From NCBI GenBank assembly GCA_037127255.1, contig JBANSL010000018.1, positions 9,211,175 through 9,275,174 of the forward strand: a stretch of DNA of 64,000 nucleotides, read 5' to 3'. Positions 23,220 to 38,568 of the stretch are shown piece by piece; positions within the stretch are counted from its first letter, which is position 1, and every line of letters starts with the position of its first letter. The DNA comes from Persicaria tinctoria. Lineage: Eukaryota; Streptophyta; Magnoliopsida; Caryophyllales; Polygonaceae. The notes beneath the pieces are model-generated. The model saw nothing but the letters and a program-made list of their open reading frames with translations, did no database searches and had not been told where the DNA came from. The translations under genes and the position numbers were made by a program.

Positions 23220-24393
23220 TTCTTATAATGGTGGCTCCATCCCTTTTCACATCTCTAATCCCATTTTTAATGTTGATATCAAGACCCAAATCATCAAAAA
23301 CAGATTTAGATAAGAGCCTCATTCTAAGGTCAGGGACCCATCTAACATTTTGGAGGACTCTAACCTTACCATCATACATGCATAGAGGCACATTACCTAT
23401 ACCTTTAATTTCCAGCGAGGTCAAGTCACCTAACATGACTTTCCCTCCATTAAAACCCTGCAAGGTACCGAAATCACACTTGTTAGGAGTAGCATGAACA
23501 ATGCATCCTGAATCTAGAATCCAGGCATCATCACTAATAGCATACTGATGATCAGCAACAAGCAATTCACATGGATATTGTGACTCAAGAACAGAAGCAG
23601 ATTGATTTTGACCTTTTTCACTTTCATCTCTTTGCTTTTTATGACACTCTTTAATATAATGACCAGGAATCCCATAGTAGTGACATTTTCTATTTTTCTT
23701 CTCAGAGCTAGAAGAAGCAGCAGACTTATCATCATTTTCAGACTTTTTATCCTTGTTCTTATTTTTCTTTCCTTTAACCATCAAAACCTCAGTCTTAACC
23801 TCAGATCTATTGTCAGTTTTAGACTTAAACACTTTTAAGCTCTCATTTTTTTGAATAATAGATTCAAGGATCTTATCTTTAGTTATAGAGTCTTGACTGT
23901 ACTGTATAACATCTTTAAGCACATCAAACTGAGCAGGCAGATAATTAAGCAACAAGATAGCCAAATATTCATCCTTAATAGCGTCCTTTTTATCACATCT
24001 CTCAAGATCTTGAGTCATTCTTAAGAATTTATCCAGATTAGTTTGCAGAGATTGATTGGTGTCCATTTTAAAGTTAAACAGACGACACAGGATTGATATT
24101 CGACTAGGCAAGGATTTAGTAAGGTATAGGGTTTCCAGAGTATCCCAAAGTTCTTTAGGGTTAGTGATACTCACAACCTGACGAGCCACGTCGTCAACCA
24201 ACCTAATGAAGATCTCAAAATGAGCCGTCTCATCTAGATCCTTCTTGCTAGCCTCAGTAGCTCCCTCAGGGTACTCCCCTTTGACTGTCTTCCAGCATTT
24301 CTCCTTGATGAGAATAGCCTTCAACTTCAGCTGCCAGATAGCGAAGTCTGTAGTCCCATCAAAGGTCTTGATCCTCATTCCATTTTCTGACAT
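23173..24393 (-). pseudogene. Copia gag and protease
   Basis: Minus strand; the most likely start is the ATG at 24393 (MSENGMRIKTFDG). The capsid region (UBN2-like, WQLKLKAIL, ELWDTLETLY) is followed by a Lys-rich nucleocapsid. Its zinc knuckle reads CHYYGIPGHYIKEC, with the second Cys replaced by Tyr. The protease active-site stretch is WILDSGCIVHATP (D-S-G). The frame ends near 23173 where a frameshift separates it from integrase. Confidence 0.9.
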
Positions 24394-24690
24394 TTTTGGT
24401 ACCTGACAGACAGCAACCAAAAACAAAAAGTTAGAGAAGAATGCGAGAAACACACAAACACAACTAATCAACACTTGGTGGATTGAAGGGAGATCTAGGG
24501 TTTTTGACACTTCAGAAAACCCCCAAATTTGTGTTCTACTTTCGTTTTTTTTTTACGGACAGAAAAACACACAAAAAACGAAAAACAATAAACACAAACA
24601 AGAAGCGGAAGCGACACAAGCTGGATCCAAACACAGGAACCTTGGATCTGAGCCCTAAGGTCAGAAACCCTAGATTTCAGAGGAACCAGT

Positions 24691-24702
24691 GCTCTGATAC
24701 CA
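24691..24702 (-). other. primer-binding site
   Basis: On the minus strand TGGTATCAGAGC, complementary to the 3' end of initiator tRNA-Met, three bases inside the 5' LTR boundary. Confidence 0.9.
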
Positions 24703-24705
24703 ATT

Positions 24706-25096
24706 TGATGTTCGTTTTTTCGCTAAAACTAAATCAAAATACTCAAAAAATAAAGGCAACAAAAGAGAACACACGATTTGGTAACGCAGTTCGGGCAAGC
24801 CCTACTCTACGGGATCTCAAGAGGGGAGATCCGGTCCCAGTTTCCACTAAGCATCAGAAAAACGAGTTACAAGTTGGCTATGGTGGCTAAGCACAAGAAC
24901 AAGTAACACGGGAACCTCAAATACAGAAAACCAAGAGAGATGCAAATAAGGAAGAAGAAGAAGCCCCCTGGATGGGCAACCGAGAAGCTTCAGAGAAGCT
25001 TCTCAAGGAGATCTTCAAGCTGCAACACCAGCAGCACCACTGGATCTCTTCTTCCTTCTTCTCTAGGATTTAGGGTTACACACAAGATACCCGATG

Positions 25097-25184
<88 letters not shown>

Positions 25185-25611
25185 TAGGTTTTACCTGATG
25201 AAGCTCCAAAGGGGCACTATAGCACATAAGGAACATATATACCCGAGCAGCTGAGAGCTAGGGTTACAGATCCTCCAACGGTCTCAAGGGAAGCAGGCCA
25301 ACAAACCAGAATTGGGTCGGGTTAGCCCAAACACAGAAAAGGCCCACTAGGAAGAAATCTGTAAAGAGGTTCATAACTAGGTGTTAAAACAATACACCAA
25401 CATAATATATGATATAGTTACTATCTTAAGGCCAAGGGATCCAAACCTTAGACATATGACATATCTAAGGGGTCCTTGCAACCTTAAGAATATGTCCTAC
25501 ATCACACATTTAGGATATATTGTTTCATCACCTACAGAGATTACATGTTCAATAGCCATAGCCACACAAATAAGCCTAACTTATACAATACAAGATTACA
25601 CAATCACAACA
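24706..25611 (-). repeat. Copia 5' LTR (906 bp)
   Basis: Partner of 19232-20066. The extra length is almost all an expanded CT tract. Confidence 0.93.
25099..25183. repeat. (CT)n microsatellite in the 5' LTR
   Basis: About 42 CT units where the sister LTR has only a few. Confidence 0.97.
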
Positions 25612-25616
25612 CACAT

Positions 25617-26113
25617 GCTTTGGCTTTTACACACCCATAATAATTGGTATTAGAGTAGAGCAAGTGAGAGAATTGTTCGCATTAAGAACATACAGAGGCA
25701 AGAGGAAGTTTCGAACACCTTTATCGGCCACCAGCAACCGATGAAGCGATGAAGAACACCGCAGATTTGAGATGATCATCTGGATCTTGTACTCTCAAAG
25801 CTGAAAACATCACTATCTCCTAGTGATGACAATTTCACTCACACCTGGTTCAACGTGAAAAAAAAAAAAACAGATGGCAAAGAGATAGTGGGTGGGAGAG
25901 TGGTGGTTCGGCTTGGATGTGAGTGATTGTTTTTTTCCACCCGCATCCAATCGATCACTCAACCCATCATCCACCAGCTACCCCTAAATATTTAATGTTA
26001 CATTATGATCAGACATCGAAACTCGGGTGAAATAATAACATTAATATAATTTTTTTTAGAATTTATGTGCTTATTCAAGATACATTATAGACTTGTCATT
26101 TTATAACAACTTT

Positions 26114-26166
<53 letters not shown>

Positions 26167-26325
26167 GTTGTATATTGTATATATAATAATTTACCTTTCA
26201 GAGTATTGAAAATGGACAAATAAAGTAGGCAAAAACTCACTCATAAGTCATAACACCCGCCCATCCAATGATAAAATTGGAGTGAAAAAAATAAAAATGA
26301 TAAGTCGGGTGGGTAATGATTCACC
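25617..26325. other. spacer with (ATT)n microsatellite
   Basis: Contains an ATT/TTA run at about 26116-26165. No gene recognised. Confidence 0.5.
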
Positions 26326-26339
26326 TATAGATCGGGTGA

Positions 26340-27604
26340 GGCCCCTAAAGCCGCTCTCTCTTTTCTCTAGTTTTCTAGAGAGAGGGGTTGCAAACACCCT
26401 CTTGGGACTAATTCTGGTCTGATTTTCGTTTCAATCGGTATGTGCTCATCCTCGGTTGGGATCTTCCCGCTATTGACTACTTGGGTGCTGCTGATATCCG
26501 TCTGCTCGTACAGTCTTGGTTGGGTTTTCGCCCCTCCTTCCTCGTCTACCTCCTCGCTTTGCCTTGCTGGTGCCGACCTGTTGTGGCTGCGCTACTGCTT
26601 TCCGGTGCTCCAATGGGTACTCGGCCATGGGTAAGCGTTGCGTTGCCTTTGCCGGGATCTACCGTACCCTCCGTCGAGGATCGTTATTCATTCCTCCACA
26701 ACCTCTTATCTGATCTAAACGCTCTATTTTTTAGGGCTTTTGTAAATCTTTGGGTGTAGATCTCAGATCTATATCCAATCGAATCCAATTCGAACAACTC
26801 GTTCTCATATGCAAATTTGTTTTCTTTCAGCCTTCTCGCTCGTGCTTCCTGGCGGCTTGGGAAAGACTGTCTTCCTCCGGTGCCGCCCTTGGTGAAAACC
26901 TCCGCCGTCTTGCCTGCATCTAGGGTCTGGCCCCGACGTGTTCTCTCGAGCAGTTGGCGGCTCGTCCCCTGCCGGCGGCTTTGGATGCAATTGCAGAGAA
27001 CCCTAATCCCTTGCCTTTGTTGGCTTGGGCCCAAAAATTGTAAACCTTGGGCCCAAAGGGGCCCGAAAAAAGAGTTTTAATGGAAAAGTAGTTAATAATA
27101 ATAATAAATTAATAATAATAATTATAATAAACTGTCTAGAATAAATATGGTAGAAGAAAAAGAGTAACAACCGGATTGAATCCGTAGCTTTTGGCGTGTT
27201 GTCGGATTGCTTGGTGTTGTGATGGTGTGGCTTCGCGGTCTAGCAGCGTTCGTTTGCGGTGTTTCTACTTATTTGTCGACATGCGAGAGGTCGTGGACGT
27301 GATCGAAACCTGAAGACTCGCCGACAGAGTCCGTATCTGAGGTTTCCACTTAGTTCCCCAGGGATTCCCTGCGTCGCCTCTACCAACTGACGGATGAGGT
27401 GTCTCGCACTGCGCCTGTCCTTTCATTTTTTATGCTAGTCTTTGCCTGTTATTACACCCTTGTAATTTGATGGTTTGCCTTGTTGTAGTCTTATGTCTTT
27501 TACATTCTGACGGTTTGTCCGTCGCCGATTTATTCGGCCTCTCGATCCACCAGCCTGTCCGGTGCGTCGAATTCTTATCTAAAAAAAACAAAAAAAAAAA
27601 AATA
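26340..27604 (+). mobile_element. poly(A) retroposon, 1.26 kb
   Basis: Flanked by TATAGATCGGGTGA (26326-26339 and 27605-27618), a 14-bp TSD. It ends in an A-rich tail (27581-27601) and starts with a CT-rich leader. The body is GC-rich relative to its surroundings. Frames of about 100 codons exist on both strands (for example 26442-26759 plus, 26684-27034 minus) but match no family I recognise, and no RT or endonuclease motif was found. It could be a deleted LINE (5' UTR joined to 3' UTR) or a retrocopied transcript. Confidence 0.75.
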
Positions 27605-27618
27605 TATAGATCGGGTGA

Positions 27619-27756
27619 AATGGGAGTCTCCACAAACATGACCGGCCGCTCCATCACAATGGGCCTTATAAAAGTCCAAAAGCCCAACACCAGCAAAACA
27701 TGCTAGCCGTGTGTTTGGATTACATATTCTGAAGCCTTAATAAACTACATAAAATA
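27619..27756. other. short spacer
   Basis: No feature seen between the retroposon TSD and the first Helitron. Confidence 0.4.
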
Positions 27757-28144
27757 TCTATCTATATACATATACTAAAACCGATGCATTGAAGCCTGCA
27801 TGGCGGCGCGTGAGTGAATCTGCCTATGTGGCGGCGCGTGAGTGCGTCTCGCAAAACTTTTCCCTTCATAAAGGAAATCTAATAAAAATAATTAGATGGA
27901 ATATCTTATAAAAGAGTAAAAATATAATTTTTTTTAATATGCTCTCTAACCCAAAGTTCTGAAAATTCCATTCACCAGCGTTTGTGGAGTGTGTAGTCCA
28001 ACTATCAAATTATTTGGTTCTACCTTCCAATCAATTACCACAGCAAACGTGTGTTTAATGCTCAAAGTAATCAATCAACTTACTAAAAAACTTAGAAGGC
28101 TAAAAAATTCATTCTCAAACAGCAGCGGTGACTCTAAACTTTGT

Positions 28145-28383
28145 ACTGCCTCTGTCTCAAAATATCGGTCGGTTAACTTTTTAGCACATTTTTTAAGGAG
28201 TGAAAAACTTTATAAGATATTACTCTTTTTTTTATTAGTTTTTTAAAATAATACTATAATAATTATTAATAAGCATAATATTATTTTTAAAAACTAATAA
28301 AAATATAATATTTTAGAGAGTTTTTAGCTTCTTAAAAAACATGGCAAAAAATAAAACGGCCTATATTTTGAGAAGGATGAAGC
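28145..28383. mobile_element. Stowaway-like MITE inside the Helitron
   Basis: Left end TACTGCCTCTGTCTCAAAAT, right end the inverted ATTTTGAGAAGGATGAAGCA. The core matches the CTCC-TCCGTCTC Stowaway ends, but the outer bases have diverged. Confidence 0.55.
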
Positions 28384-28417
28384 ATTTTTTTTTACTTTTA
28401 AGTTTACGGTCCAGATA

Positions 28418-28560
28418 AATACACCACAAATCTTGCACGTCAAAAACGACGTGCAAGGTTGATGTGGGTTAATTAATTAGAAAAGATAGCTAATTAATTA
28501 AAAAGGCTTGCACGTTGAATTTGACGTGCATTTAAAGAAGAGGATTTGCGGTGTATATAA
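28418..28560. repeat. palindromic insertion with GCACGTC arms
   Basis: Ends ATACACCACAAAT and, reverse-complemented, ATACACCGCAAAT. Inside is the perfect inverted repeat CTTGCACGTC/GACGTGCAAG. A second GCACGT palindrome arm follows (28508-28530). Confidence 0.55.
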
Positions 28561-28976
28561 CAACACCCTAAGTTTATTACAAGAATATTTCTTCTTCGAC
28601 ATTTTTATATCTCTCCACCCAAAAACTCTTAAAACTCCATTCACCTAGAGTTTGTGTAATATGTAGTCGAACTACCAAATTATTTGGTCTTACCTTCCAA
28701 TCCATTAACCCAACAAAAAACAATAGTAGAGGGCCACATTTTTATATCCTACCTCAACATTTCAAATCTCAAACCCAATTACCCTGCTAGGAAGGTGAGA
28801 CAATGACAGAAGCATTATTTTTTTAATCCAAAACTATATTATTTTACTATATCTTTTTCATATTATTATAATAGTATAATATATCTAATATATAATGTAA
28901 ATAAATTATGGTAATATCTTATATAAATATAATATATTTTACAAAATCCGTGCGTTACGCACGGGTACTACGCTAG

Positions 28977-31159
28977 TACATATACTAAAACCGATGCATT
29001 GAAGCCTGCGTGGCGGCGCGTGAGTGAATCTGCCTACGTGGCGGCGCGTGAGTGCGTCTCGCAAAACTTTTCCCGTCAAAAAGGAAATCTAATAAAAATA
29101 ATTAGATGGAATATCTTATAAAAGAGTAAAAATTATATAAGGAAAAAATCTCTAAGAAAAGACTATATAAAATTTTTTCCACCCCCACCAAAAAAAGAAT
29201 ACTATTAAAATAATTAAATACCATAATTTTATATGTAAAAAAGATTAGTATTTAAAACTAATAATTTTATCGTATTTCATATAAATATATGATTACCAAT
29301 CCGTATATCCTTCCTAATTCTATTTACATTCATAAAGTAATGGGATCATCAATCAATATATATTATATATGTTATATGTATTTATATGCCATGCACGTAA
29401 TCCGCTAGCATCTATCGATCTATATCTTAACATATTTTATAATTTATGTGTATCTTATATATTTATGGATTATATCGACTATCATTTATCAATATCTTAG
29501 TATAATTTAAATAATGTACGCCGATATATCTTATATATTTATGGAAATGTAATTATCTGTTAGTTTTTTTTTTCTTAATTGAAATCTTTGATATTGTATT
29601 ATATATTCTTATATATACAAGAGGTGTTCATGACCCTCCATTGCATTAAACTCGTGACAATTAGTTGAAATCTTTAAATTATATGTCACTCAAATTAGAT
29701 TTTCTTGTACGTTGTATATATGCATGTTTCTTTAGATTTGTTATCATGATATTATATAGATTCTAATTAGTTTAATTATGTTGGTTAATTAGATTGTGTT
29801 CTGAACTTTTATATACCACACTATCAAATTTTTTTCAATTGATCAATTATGTGATGTCTATAACAACGCCCTTTAATTATTTGGAGCAAGCTGTTGAAAT
29901 TTAGATTATTTATTTACTGTCTTAATTCTTAATGGATGTAGACAATGTCACCGCAGATCAGCGGACTTTGCAGATTTAACTGACCTTATGTAGTATCTTA
30001 TGATCGAAGTTTTAACTTATTCACATCAATCAAAATTAACCTTTCAGAGGAAAATTGGCCTAATCGAATTAAGATGATTAAATTTATTTATTTGTCATGC
30101 GTGTGTATATATATAAGGTATAAAGCTTCAAACTCTCAATTGATCTTCATATATCAGATCGATTATGCACATAGTTATCATTAATTACTGTTGTAGTGTT
30201 GTTTTGAAGTATTACTTTTAGATTATCACTCAAAATCAATTTTTATGTATGTTTTATTTTTATATATATAAAAAATAGGGTTTGTTGTCATATTATATAT
30301 GGATTAATCTAATTAATGTTATTATGTTGTTTTCATTGCATTATGAACTTTAAAATACCATGCCATCAAATTTGTTTTGTTGTTCAATTTCGTATTCATT
30401 TTAGAACGGTTCAAATGCATATTAGGATTATAAAATAACAACCTTTGAAATCATTATTCTATCTATCGAAATATAAAATAACCAACTTTAAGTTTTAACT
30501 TGATGTTTTCTCCTCTTTTTTTTTCAGGTGTAAAGATTCAAGGTTTATTAACCAAAAACTTTATACAATTTCTTCTTACAATGTATATATATTTTGAGGT
30601 AGAATTATACAAAATATAATTTAATATAATATCGCATCTAAAATAAGGCATAGTTATTTTGATTAAAAACAGATAGATGTATTTGTATAAGATTACACGA
30701 TAAATAATATATGAAAGTCTCCCATTTGCAGCAACTCATCCAAATCATATATATGGATTCAATTTTTTATATATATATTTTTTTATAAAAATAGTTGATT
30801 AATAAAAATAATCGGGAATTGTATTAGGATAGTCAAAATTTTTAGTATTGCCTATGAGATATGAACCATTCATGGCAAAACTGTTTCAAAACTATACTTA
30901 CAAAAAATATTAATAAAAATTTGTACTTGATAAAAAAATGGATTAAAATAAATTTAAGGAACACATTGATGGAAAAAATTAATATTTAATATAGTATTAC
31001 ATTTGTTAGTGGTAGAGTTTTTATTTCTTCCTAAAACATCATTTTCCATAACTAATATATTTAATCAAATAAAAAATGCATTACAAAAAATACTAATTAA
31101 AACTTTAAAAGATTAAGTTATGTGTTGTATAGAAAAATTTTGGTTTAATTTACTAAAAA
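28977..31159 (+). mobile_element. outer Helitron, 3' end not found
   Basis: 28979-29145 is nearly identical to the start of the inner Helitron but lacks its first bases. Those bases (TCTA) lie immediately before the inner copy at 27757-27760, so the inner copy inserted into this element's 5' end. The body to about 31.15 kb is AT-rich, non-coding and without a recognisable 3' hairpin plus CTAG. Its true end may be shared with, or lost at, the third copy. Confidence 0.5.
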
Positions 31160-31357
31160 TCTATATACATATACTAAAACCGGCATTGCCACTTATGTGA
31201 CGGCGCGTGAGGACTTTTAAAATGTAATGAATGAAGAATAACTTTTTAAAAATTATTTATAAACAATTTTTTTTGATCCTTAATTATTTGTAAATAATTA
31301 ATATAATTTTAAAATATTGTTAATATATTTCCGTACATGGGACGGGCCTTGCACTAG
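31160..31357 (+). mobile_element. third, 198-bp Helitron
   Basis: Starts TCTATATACATATACTAAAACCGG-type after host A, contains the family word GACGGCGCGTGAG, and ends with a CCGT...ACGG hairpin, then CTAG and host T. Confidence 0.7.
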
Positions 31358-32295
31358 TTTTTTATATATATTTTTAACATTTCGTAGTTATTACGGAGTA
31401 CGAAATTATTTTAAAGAATTTATATAAAAAATATTTCATATAAACTTATACTCAGTATAAAAAAGCGTTTATGAATAGTAAATGACATATTTTTCGAAAA
31501 TATTTTTTAATCTATATCTTGAAGCATAAAGTTAAGAGGTTTAATCTAAAAATATTTTTTAATTTTGAATTATTTTAAATTTTCTTTAAATTGATTCTCT
31601 ACAGTTCAATTTATCTTTTGAAAATCTCTACTAATTAATTTTTTTAATAATAATATAAGGTTAGAAATACCTTTTTTAAGAAACAAACGACAAAATAATA
31701 ATACTAATAATAAACCTCCGTAGTCTTCGTATAAGCTACATTGTTGACTTACATATGCATTTAATAGGAAAAAAAAATATAATAACAGTTGAAAAGACCG
31801 AAATATCCCTCACCACGTCAACGGTTCAACAGAACACCGCAACAGATAGGAGAGAGAAAGCGACCGGCGCCGCAGTTGCGGCCACAAACCGCCCATTTCC
31901 AAACTCCAAACCACCAACGGCAACCGGCAAAACCCAGTCCAGCGACAAAACACAATGTCAACATTTAAAGATTAAAAAATTAAAATAAACTAAAGTGTTA
32001 GGCGAAAAGGAAGCGGTTGTCGGCCAAATAATCCCAACTTCATCCACCGTTTTCTCTCTCTCCTCCAAAATTCTCCGTCATTCTCCCACGCCCAAATCAA
32101 ACGATCCTCTCGCCGTTGCGGAAACGCCTCAAAGTCTGTCAATTTGTCGGTTTTCTGTACAAATGTTACTCCTTGGATCCCCCTAACGAGCAGCTGAAAG
32201 GAGGAGGAAGACGATCAGGTAAAGGTTGGTGCTTTGGGGTGAGAGAGAGGTGAAGAGGAAGCGAGTTCAAGTCAACGCCCCATTTGACTTTGGGG
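31358..32295. other. upstream region and leader of the BSK gene
   Basis: AT-rich with a MITE remnant (31375-31510), then GC-richer pyrimidine-rich sequence (about 31800-32290) that is probably the 5' UTR. A clear TATA box was not identified. Confidence 0.45.
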
Positions 32296-36270
<3,975 letters not shown>

Positions 36271-36785
36271 AAACTGATGACGCCTTCAACCTGTTTAGTT
36301 CAATATATTCCATGATGTTATGTGCCCAATCTGTCATTGTTGTTGTTATTCATCAGTTAAAGTGTATGTTGTTGCTGTATGTTGAGAAAAAAAAACACAC
36401 AATAGGATATAGGCTTTTGGTATAAAGAGTTATAGCAGTATCAATATGTTTTTTTTTTGGGTGTATATTTGGGATTCATGGCAACTTTTCCCCCTCTTTA
36501 CTTGAAAATAAGGTGTAGGTGTAAAGACAGGCATAACTGCTTGGAGTGCAATGTGAATGTTGGAATATATGAGGCCATGACTCCATGAGGGTGTTTAGGG
36601 GTTTGTAGAAAATAATTTTGTTCCTAGAGCATCTTTGGTATCACTTCCAATTCATATCAAATTCCAAGTAATTTTACACTTAATTGACACTTTTATTGGA
36701 AACACATAAAATTGAATAAAATTTTGCTAATTTATACTACTAAAATTTGAAAGTAAAAGAAACAAAGTATTAAAGTATGGAGAAA
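36271..36785. other. 3' UTR of BSK and spacer
   Basis: No additional gene seen. The likely 3' UTR covers the first few hundred bases. Confidence 0.45.
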
Positions 36786-36995
36786 GACATACTACCTCTA
36801 TATGAACAATGATTTCGTTCAACTTTTTGATATTTTTTTTGTATGGAGTTAAAGAACTCTATAAATTATCTTTTTTTTTATAATAATTTAACACTTATTA
36901 CTAACAAGTATAAAATTATATAAAAAATTAATTAAAATTTTACTATTTCATCAAGGTTTTACACTTTTATCTCTTTTAAAGAGGTCATAGCTAAG
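36786..36995. mobile_element. degenerate Stowaway-like MITE
   Basis: Starts TACTACCTCTATATGAAC, and the A/T-rich interior resembles other MITEs in the window. The right end (AAAGAGGTCATAGC) pairs only weakly. Confidence 0.3.
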
Positions 36996-37010
36996 TAAAA
37001 ACTATTGAGT

Positions 37011-37033
37011 GGGGGGGGGGGGGGGGGGGGGGG
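37011..37033. repeat. 23-nt poly(G) run
   Basis: An uninterrupted G tract directly before a copy of a retroelement 3' end. Confidence 0.95.
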
Positions 37034-37102
37034 CAGATTGTCTCTCGGCTCCCCACTAATTCTTTGTAAACTCCTATATTTATAATAGTAGTAATAATAA
37101 TA
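37034..37102 (+). repeat. extra copy of a retroelement 3' end
   Basis: Encodes the last residues of the downstream fragment (QIVSRLPTNSL and stop) plus its AT-rich tail with TAA units. It is a head-to-tail duplicate of 37670-37745. Confidence 0.75.
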
Positions 37103-37706
37103 CTTTGTTCCATTGTTCACGGTGTCTAGGCCTTGTCCTGCTTGTTCTCGGACCTTTGATGGTGATGTATATGGTGATCATGCTATGTCTTGTGCTGGTA
37201 CAGTGGGCATCAAACATCGTCATAACCTCGTTCGTGACACCTTATTGGATATCTGCTACAGGTCCGGGATTTCTGCCGGTAAGGAGGTTGATATCGGTTT
37301 GGTTGATGGGCATGATAAGCCCATTCGTCCGGCGGATTTGCTACTTTATTCATGGGATAGGGGGCGGGATGTGTGTGTCGATCTGACGGGATCCTCTCCA
37401 TTGACTCAGTCTGGAATTTCTGACTTTATGCTTAGTCGTGCTGTTGTTGATGCTGCTCGGCGTAAGTGTGTCATGTATCGAGATTTGTGCACGACGACTG
37501 GGTATGGTTTCTTACCCTTCTCCTTCTCTTCATTGAGGGAGTTGGATACAGATGCGGTTGCCTTGCTGAAGCGGATTTAGAAATTCTCGGTGTCTCAGGA
37601 TGCTGGGGCTCGTGTTGCACCTTATATTTTTACTAGACTTAGCTTTGTTATCGCTAAAGGAGTGGGTGCCCAGATAGTATCTCGGTTGCCCACTAATTTC
37701 TTGTAA
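37101..37706 (+). pseudogene. retroelement C-terminal fragment with zinc/endonuclease-like signature
   Basis: Open from about 37101, interrupted by one TAG (37578-37580), resuming in frame to a TAA at 37704-37706. Near the N-terminus is CPACSRTFDGD, then GDHAMSC and KHRHNLVRD (a CxxC-H-C-H zinc-binding pattern). It is followed by KEVDIGL and RPADLLLYSW-x5-DVCVDLTG, an arrangement like the PD-(D/E)xK endonuclease at the C-terminus of some non-LTR polyproteins. No RT lies upstream, so only the 3' end was retained. The tail is a (TAA)n run rather than poly(A). Family placement is inference. Confidence 0.6.
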
Positions 37707-37717
37707 TATGTTTTTAT

Positions 37718-37739
37718 AATAATAATAATAATAATAATA

Positions 37740-37781
<42 letters not shown>
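37718..37781. repeat. (TAA)n followed directly by (TTA)n
   Basis: About eight TAA units switch at about 37740 into about thirteen TTA units, which makes a long perfect hairpin-forming palindrome. Confidence 0.95.
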
Positions 37782-37782
<1 letters not shown>

Positions 37783-38568
37783 TCGATAAAAAACAAAAAA
37801 TAAAGAGTTAATTGTGTAGGGACAACAAAACCGACCATCTCACACATATCCAAATTAGAACAAGATCAGTTCACGTATTACGCAAGTAGATAAGATTACT
37901 TATAAATTGTTGTGTCCCAAATGCATGTACGCGTGTATACATAATAATAAATTCTAATTAAATGGAAAATGAGTGATAATGTATTTCGGGTAAAGAAGGA
38001 CAAGTGATCAACCGTCATCAAAATTATGATTAAAATAAAATAAAATCAAATGTAGCCCATTTCATATGCTATTCACTCTAATTAGCTACCAATTTAATTT
38101 TTCAATCTACAATAACACTTATTGTGGTACAATTTCAATTTTCTTTCCAATGGGTTCGTCATATATCATGATTTATACTCGTTACTTTTTATACATTAAT
38201 ATAAATAATAATATATGCAATCCAAATGGACCTAAATATGAACATTTTCCTATCCTTTACCCTTACAAAAAATTCTTCCAAAAAAATAAAAAATAAAATT
38301 CTGTGAAATATCTGATGGACCGTTAACGGGAGGCAAATACGGGTCGGGTTATATTGATTCATTATTACTATTATTTTTGCAATTATAAGGTCGGGTTCCA
38401 CCAACTTTAACACAAAAGTTTAAAAATCAAGGTGGGAGAGACACTCCCATACCAAACCTTTCAACAAAATCCATTTTGTTAAAGTCGGTTGGGCCCGGGG
38501 CTAAAGACAAGCTACCAGCCGAACCCGGCCTGGTATCGGGAGACTCGAACAACACATAAACCAAAACG
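37782..38568. other. AT-rich spacer, distal upstream of dehydrin
   Basis: No gene seen. 38450-38570 contains a GC-richer patch of possible repeat origin. Confidence 0.4.

Larger units (their letters stand above)
19232..25611 (-). mobile_element. complete Copia LTR retrotransposon, coding region broken
   Basis: Minus-strand element of 6,380 bp bounded by the perfect TSD CACAT (19227-19231, 25612-25616). The 5' LTR is 24706-25611 and the 3' LTR 19232-20066; both run TG...CA. Next to the 5' LTR is TGGTATCAGAGC (24691-24702), the usual primer-binding site for initiator tRNA-Met; next to the 3' LTR is a purine tract (about 20067-20080). Domain order is gag, protease, integrase, RT, RNase H, which defines Copia. 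At least three stops and three frameshifts interrupt it, so it cannot make its own proteins. Confidence 0.95.
27761..28976 (+). mobile_element. nonautonomous Helitron (inner copy)
   Basis: Starts TCTATATACATATACTAAAACC after host A and ends with the hairpin CCGTGCG-TTA-CGCACGG, then GTACTACG and CTAG followed by T: the complete set of Helitron end features. It carries MITE-like palindromes (28145-28383 and 28418-28560) and an internal diverged direct repeat (about 27955-28045 versus 28617-28705). No coding capacity. Confidence 0.82.

Noticed and set aside
24940..25254. Ser/Leu repeat protein
   Set aside because: Translation of the CT microsatellite in the Copia LTR.
37530..37853. Asn/Tyr repeat protein on minus
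   Set aside because: Translation of the TAA/TTA microsatellite.
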